Source: Pseudomonadota bacterium | GTDB taxonomy: Bacteria; Vulcanimicrobiota; Vulcanimicrobiia; Eremiobacterales; Eremiobacteraceae | NCBI GenBank assembly: GCA_021325335.1 | Contig: JAJPHJ010000010.1 | Location: 1 to 59,915, forward strand | DNA length: 59,915 nucleotides | Reading direction: 5' to 3' | In this document: positions 57,728-59,915 of the stretch, one piece after another | How positions within the stretch are numbered: the stretch's first letter is position 1 | How the letters are laid out: each line of letters begins with the position of its first letter | Position numbers and translations under genes: made by a program | The notes under the pieces: model-generated | Seen by the model: the letters and a program-made list of their open reading frames with translations, nothing else | Database searches by the model: none | What the model was told of the DNA's origin: nothing

Positions 57728-58971
57728 GCGAGCGGCGGCTCGGCATTTTGGTCGGTGGAGGCCCAGCGCCCGGCATCAACGGGGTCATCGCCGCGGCGAC
57801 GATCGAGGCCATCAATGAAGGCTGCCGCGTGACCGGCATCTACGACGGTTACCAGTGGTTGGCCCGAGGCGACGCCTCGCACGTGGCCGAGCTCCATATC
57901 GAAGACGTCAGCCGGATCCATTGGCTCGGTGGATCCGTATTGCGGACGTCGCGCACGAACCCGGCGAAAGACGAGCAGTCGCTCGATCACGCAGTGCACA
58001 CGCTGCGCGAGCTCGGCGTGACGGATCTGCTGTGCATCGGCGGTGACGACACCACGTTTGGTGCAGCGCGCATCGCCGAGCGCGCTGCGGGCGCCTTGCG
58101 CGTCGCCACCGTGCCCAAGACGATCGACAACGACCTGCCGCTGCCGGACAACATGCCGACCTTCGGTTTTGAGACTGCGCGCGCGGTCGGCACGAATATC
58201 GTGGAAAGCCTCATGGAGGACGCGCGCACCACGACCCGCTGGTATCTCGTCGTCACCATGGGCAGAAAGTCCGGCGCGCTCGCGCTCGGCATCGCCAAGG
58301 CCGCGGGCGCCACGACGGCCGTCATCCCTGAAGAGTTCCATGGACACGCGGTGCCGCTGCATCTGGTCGCGGATTCACTCGCCGGCAGCATCATCAAACG
58401 TCGCGTGTCCGGTCACGACCACGGCGTCGCGGTCATCGCGGAAGGCGTCGCGGAGAGCCTCGAACCGAACGAACTCGCGTCGATGTCGAGCGCGGCCAAG
58501 GACGCGTACGGGAACGTCCGGCTCACCGAGGTGGACCTCGGCGACATCATCAAGCGTTCGCTCGGCGAGCGCTTGAACGCGCTCGGTCTGACCACGACCC
58601 TCGTCGTCAAAGACATCGGCTACGAACTGCGCTGCGCCAAACCGGTGGCGTTCGACGTGGAGTATGCGCGCACGCTCGGCTACGGCGCGGTGCGCTACCT
58701 GCTTTCGGGCGGCTCCGGCGCGATGGTCGCGCTGCGCGGCGGAAAGGTCGCGCCGGTGACGTTGTCCGAGATGCTCGACCCGAAAAGCGGGCGGATCAAA
58801 GTGCGTCTGGTGGACACGGGCACCGAGGCATACGAGGTGGGGCGCAAGTACATGATCCGGCTCGAGCCGGCCGACCTGCAAGAGCCGCGCTTATCCCTCC
58901 TCGCGGCGGTGACCCGACTGACCCCTGCCCAATTTCAAGAGCGCTTTCAGCCGGTCGTGGACGGCGCCTAA
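57724..58971 (+). CDS. 6-phosphofructokinase family, predicted PPi-dependent type
   Basis: GILVGGGPAPGINGVI; LCIGGDDTTFG; VPKTIDNDLPLPD; ATGA overlap with paralog 3. Confidence 0.9.
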   Translation: MSERRLGILVGGGPAPGINGVIAAATIEAINEGCRVTGIYDGYQWLARGDASHVAELHIEDVSRIHWLGGSVLRTSRTNPAKDEQSLDHAVHTLRELGVTDLLCIGGDDTTFGAARIAERAAGALRVATVPKTIDNDLPLPDNMPTFGFETARAVGTNIVESLMEDARTTTRWYLVVTMGRKSGALALGIAKAAGATTAVIPEEFHGHAVPLHLVADSLAGSIIKRRVSGHDHGVAVIAEGVAESLEPNELASMSSAAKDAYGNVRLTEVDLGDIIKRSLGERLNALGLTTTLVVKDIGYELRCAKPVAFDVEYARTLGYGAVRYLLSGGSGAMVALRGGKVAPVTLSEMLDPKSGRIKVRLVDTGTEAYEVGRKYMIRLEPADLQEPRLSLLAAVTRLTPAQFQERFQPVVDGA

Positions 58972-59427
58972 TCCGGTCTTGGGCGCCAGCCCGTTGGTGC
59001 TCGCGGATTCGCCGTCGGCAGGGACCCCTCGCAGCGTATATTTGGTCAAGCGCACCGACGTGCCCGAGCGCTTCGTGGTGAAGGAGACGTCGTCCATGAG
59101 CGAGCGCATGATGAAGATACCGAGGCCGCGCGTCGCCAGCGCTTCTGGTTCGCAGCGTTCGCCTTTGCCGCGCGGATCGAAACCCGTGCCTTGGTCCGTG
59201 ACCTCGATGTTGAGCTCACCCTTTTTGTAAGCGCAGAACACGCTGAAAGAACCGGCGGAGACATGGCCGTGCTCTGCTGCGTTGTTGCAGGCCTCGCCGA
59301 CGGCCAGCGTGATGTCCCCGACGTCGAACGGAAGCAGCCCGCAGCCGCGGGCGAACGTCGCCACGTCGTGTCTGGCCTTGGAGACAGAGGAATAATTGCT
59401 GGAATATTGCCGCCGGAAGGTTCTCAT
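58891..59427 (-). CDS. RsbW-like anti-sigma factor / serine kinase (HATPase_c_2)
   Basis: ITLAVGEACNNAAEHGH; IEVTDQGTGFDPR; TRGLGIFIMRSLMDDVSF. 3' end overlaps pfk antisense. Confidence 0.88.
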   Translation of the reverse strand: MRTFRRQYSSNYSSVSKARHDVATFARGCGLLPFDVGDITLAVGEACNNAAEHGHVSAGSFSVFCAYKKGELNIEVTDQGTGFDPRGKGERCEPEALATRGLGIFIMRSLMDDVSFTTKRSGTSVRLTKYTLRGVPADGESASTNGLAPKTGLGAVHDRLKALLKLGRGQSGHRREEG

Positions 59428-59492
59428 GGATGAGCCACGCGCGTCCTTCCGTACCACATTCCCAAACCGGCGGGCTCAAAACCTCGACGCAC

Positions 59493-59915
59493 TTAGGACT
59501 TCGCTCCGATCCACGTATCGGCGACCAGGTTCGTGCCGAAAAAGTAACCGAGCTCGCGATAGTCGCCTGTGACGAGTTGGACGATGTCGGCTCGCTTTCC
59601 GGCTGTCAAGCTGCCGATCTCGCCCGCGAGTCCGAGCGAGTAGGCCGCGTTGAGGGTGATGGCCGCGAGCGCCTCTGGTGCGGTCAATCCCATCCAGCGC
59701 CGCGCAAGCGACACGACGGTTTGCAAGGAGAAGCACGGACAGGTCCCCGGATTGAAATCAGTCGCGAGCGCGACGGGCACTCCTTCGTCCATCAGGCGTC
59801 GCGCGGGCGCGAAGCGCTCGAGGTCGAGGTATTCGACCGTGCCCGGGCACAAGACCGCGATGCAACCCGCCGCGGCGAGCTCCTCGATCTGCCGCGCTCC
59901 GACGAAATTGAGATG
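59493..59915 (-). CDS. hutI: Imidazolonepropionase, C-terminal part (gene begins beyond window)
   Basis: LATDFNPGTCPCFSLQTVVSLARRWMGLTAPEALAAITLNAAYSLGLAGEIGSLTAGKRADIVQL; frame open to end. Confidence 0.9.
   Translation of the reverse strand, partial: HLNFVGARQIEELAAAGCIAVLCPGTVEYLDLERFAPARRLMDEGVPVALATDFNPGTCPCFSLQTVVSLARRWMGLTAPEALAAITLNAAYSLGLAGEIGSLTAGKRADIVQLVTGDYRELGYFFGTNLVADTWIGAKS

Overview
High-GC bacterial chromosomal window with about 45 well-supported genes. The lineage cannot be fixed from this sequence alone. No rRNA, tRNA, CRISPR array, prophage or transposase gene was recognised. Main loci: two TonB-dependent receptors; a phosphorelay (hybrid histidine kinase, REC-HD-GYP response regulator, divergent HPt protein); two ABC-2 type exporters, one in a TetR/HlyD/ATPase/permease operon; a muropeptide-recycling cluster (nagZ, beta-lactamase-fold hydrolase, anmK, GlcNAc/MurNAc kinase, murQ); a propionyl-CoA/methylmalonyl-CoA cluster; a folK-folE2 fusion; clpC; and a SpoIIE/STAS partner-switching operon that runs through three tandem paralogous membrane proteins into a phosphofructokinase with pyrophosphate-type active-site residues. 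Items most worth following up: (1) an apparent structured RNA with a near-perfect sigma70 promoter upstream of clpC; (2) a dispersed GTAG-headed palindromic repeat family (REP-like) with covarying stems, which supplies stop codons to neighbouring genes and sits in-frame inside one small ORF; (3) the SpoIIE-STAS-(3 paralogs)-PFK operon; (4) a shared N-terminal DNA-binding-like domain in two otherwise different proteins; (5) the HPPK-GTP cyclohydrolase IB fusion; (6) an epsilon-subunit-like small ORF in the acyl-CoA carboxylase operon. Calls come from reading the sequence and supplied translations; no database search was run.
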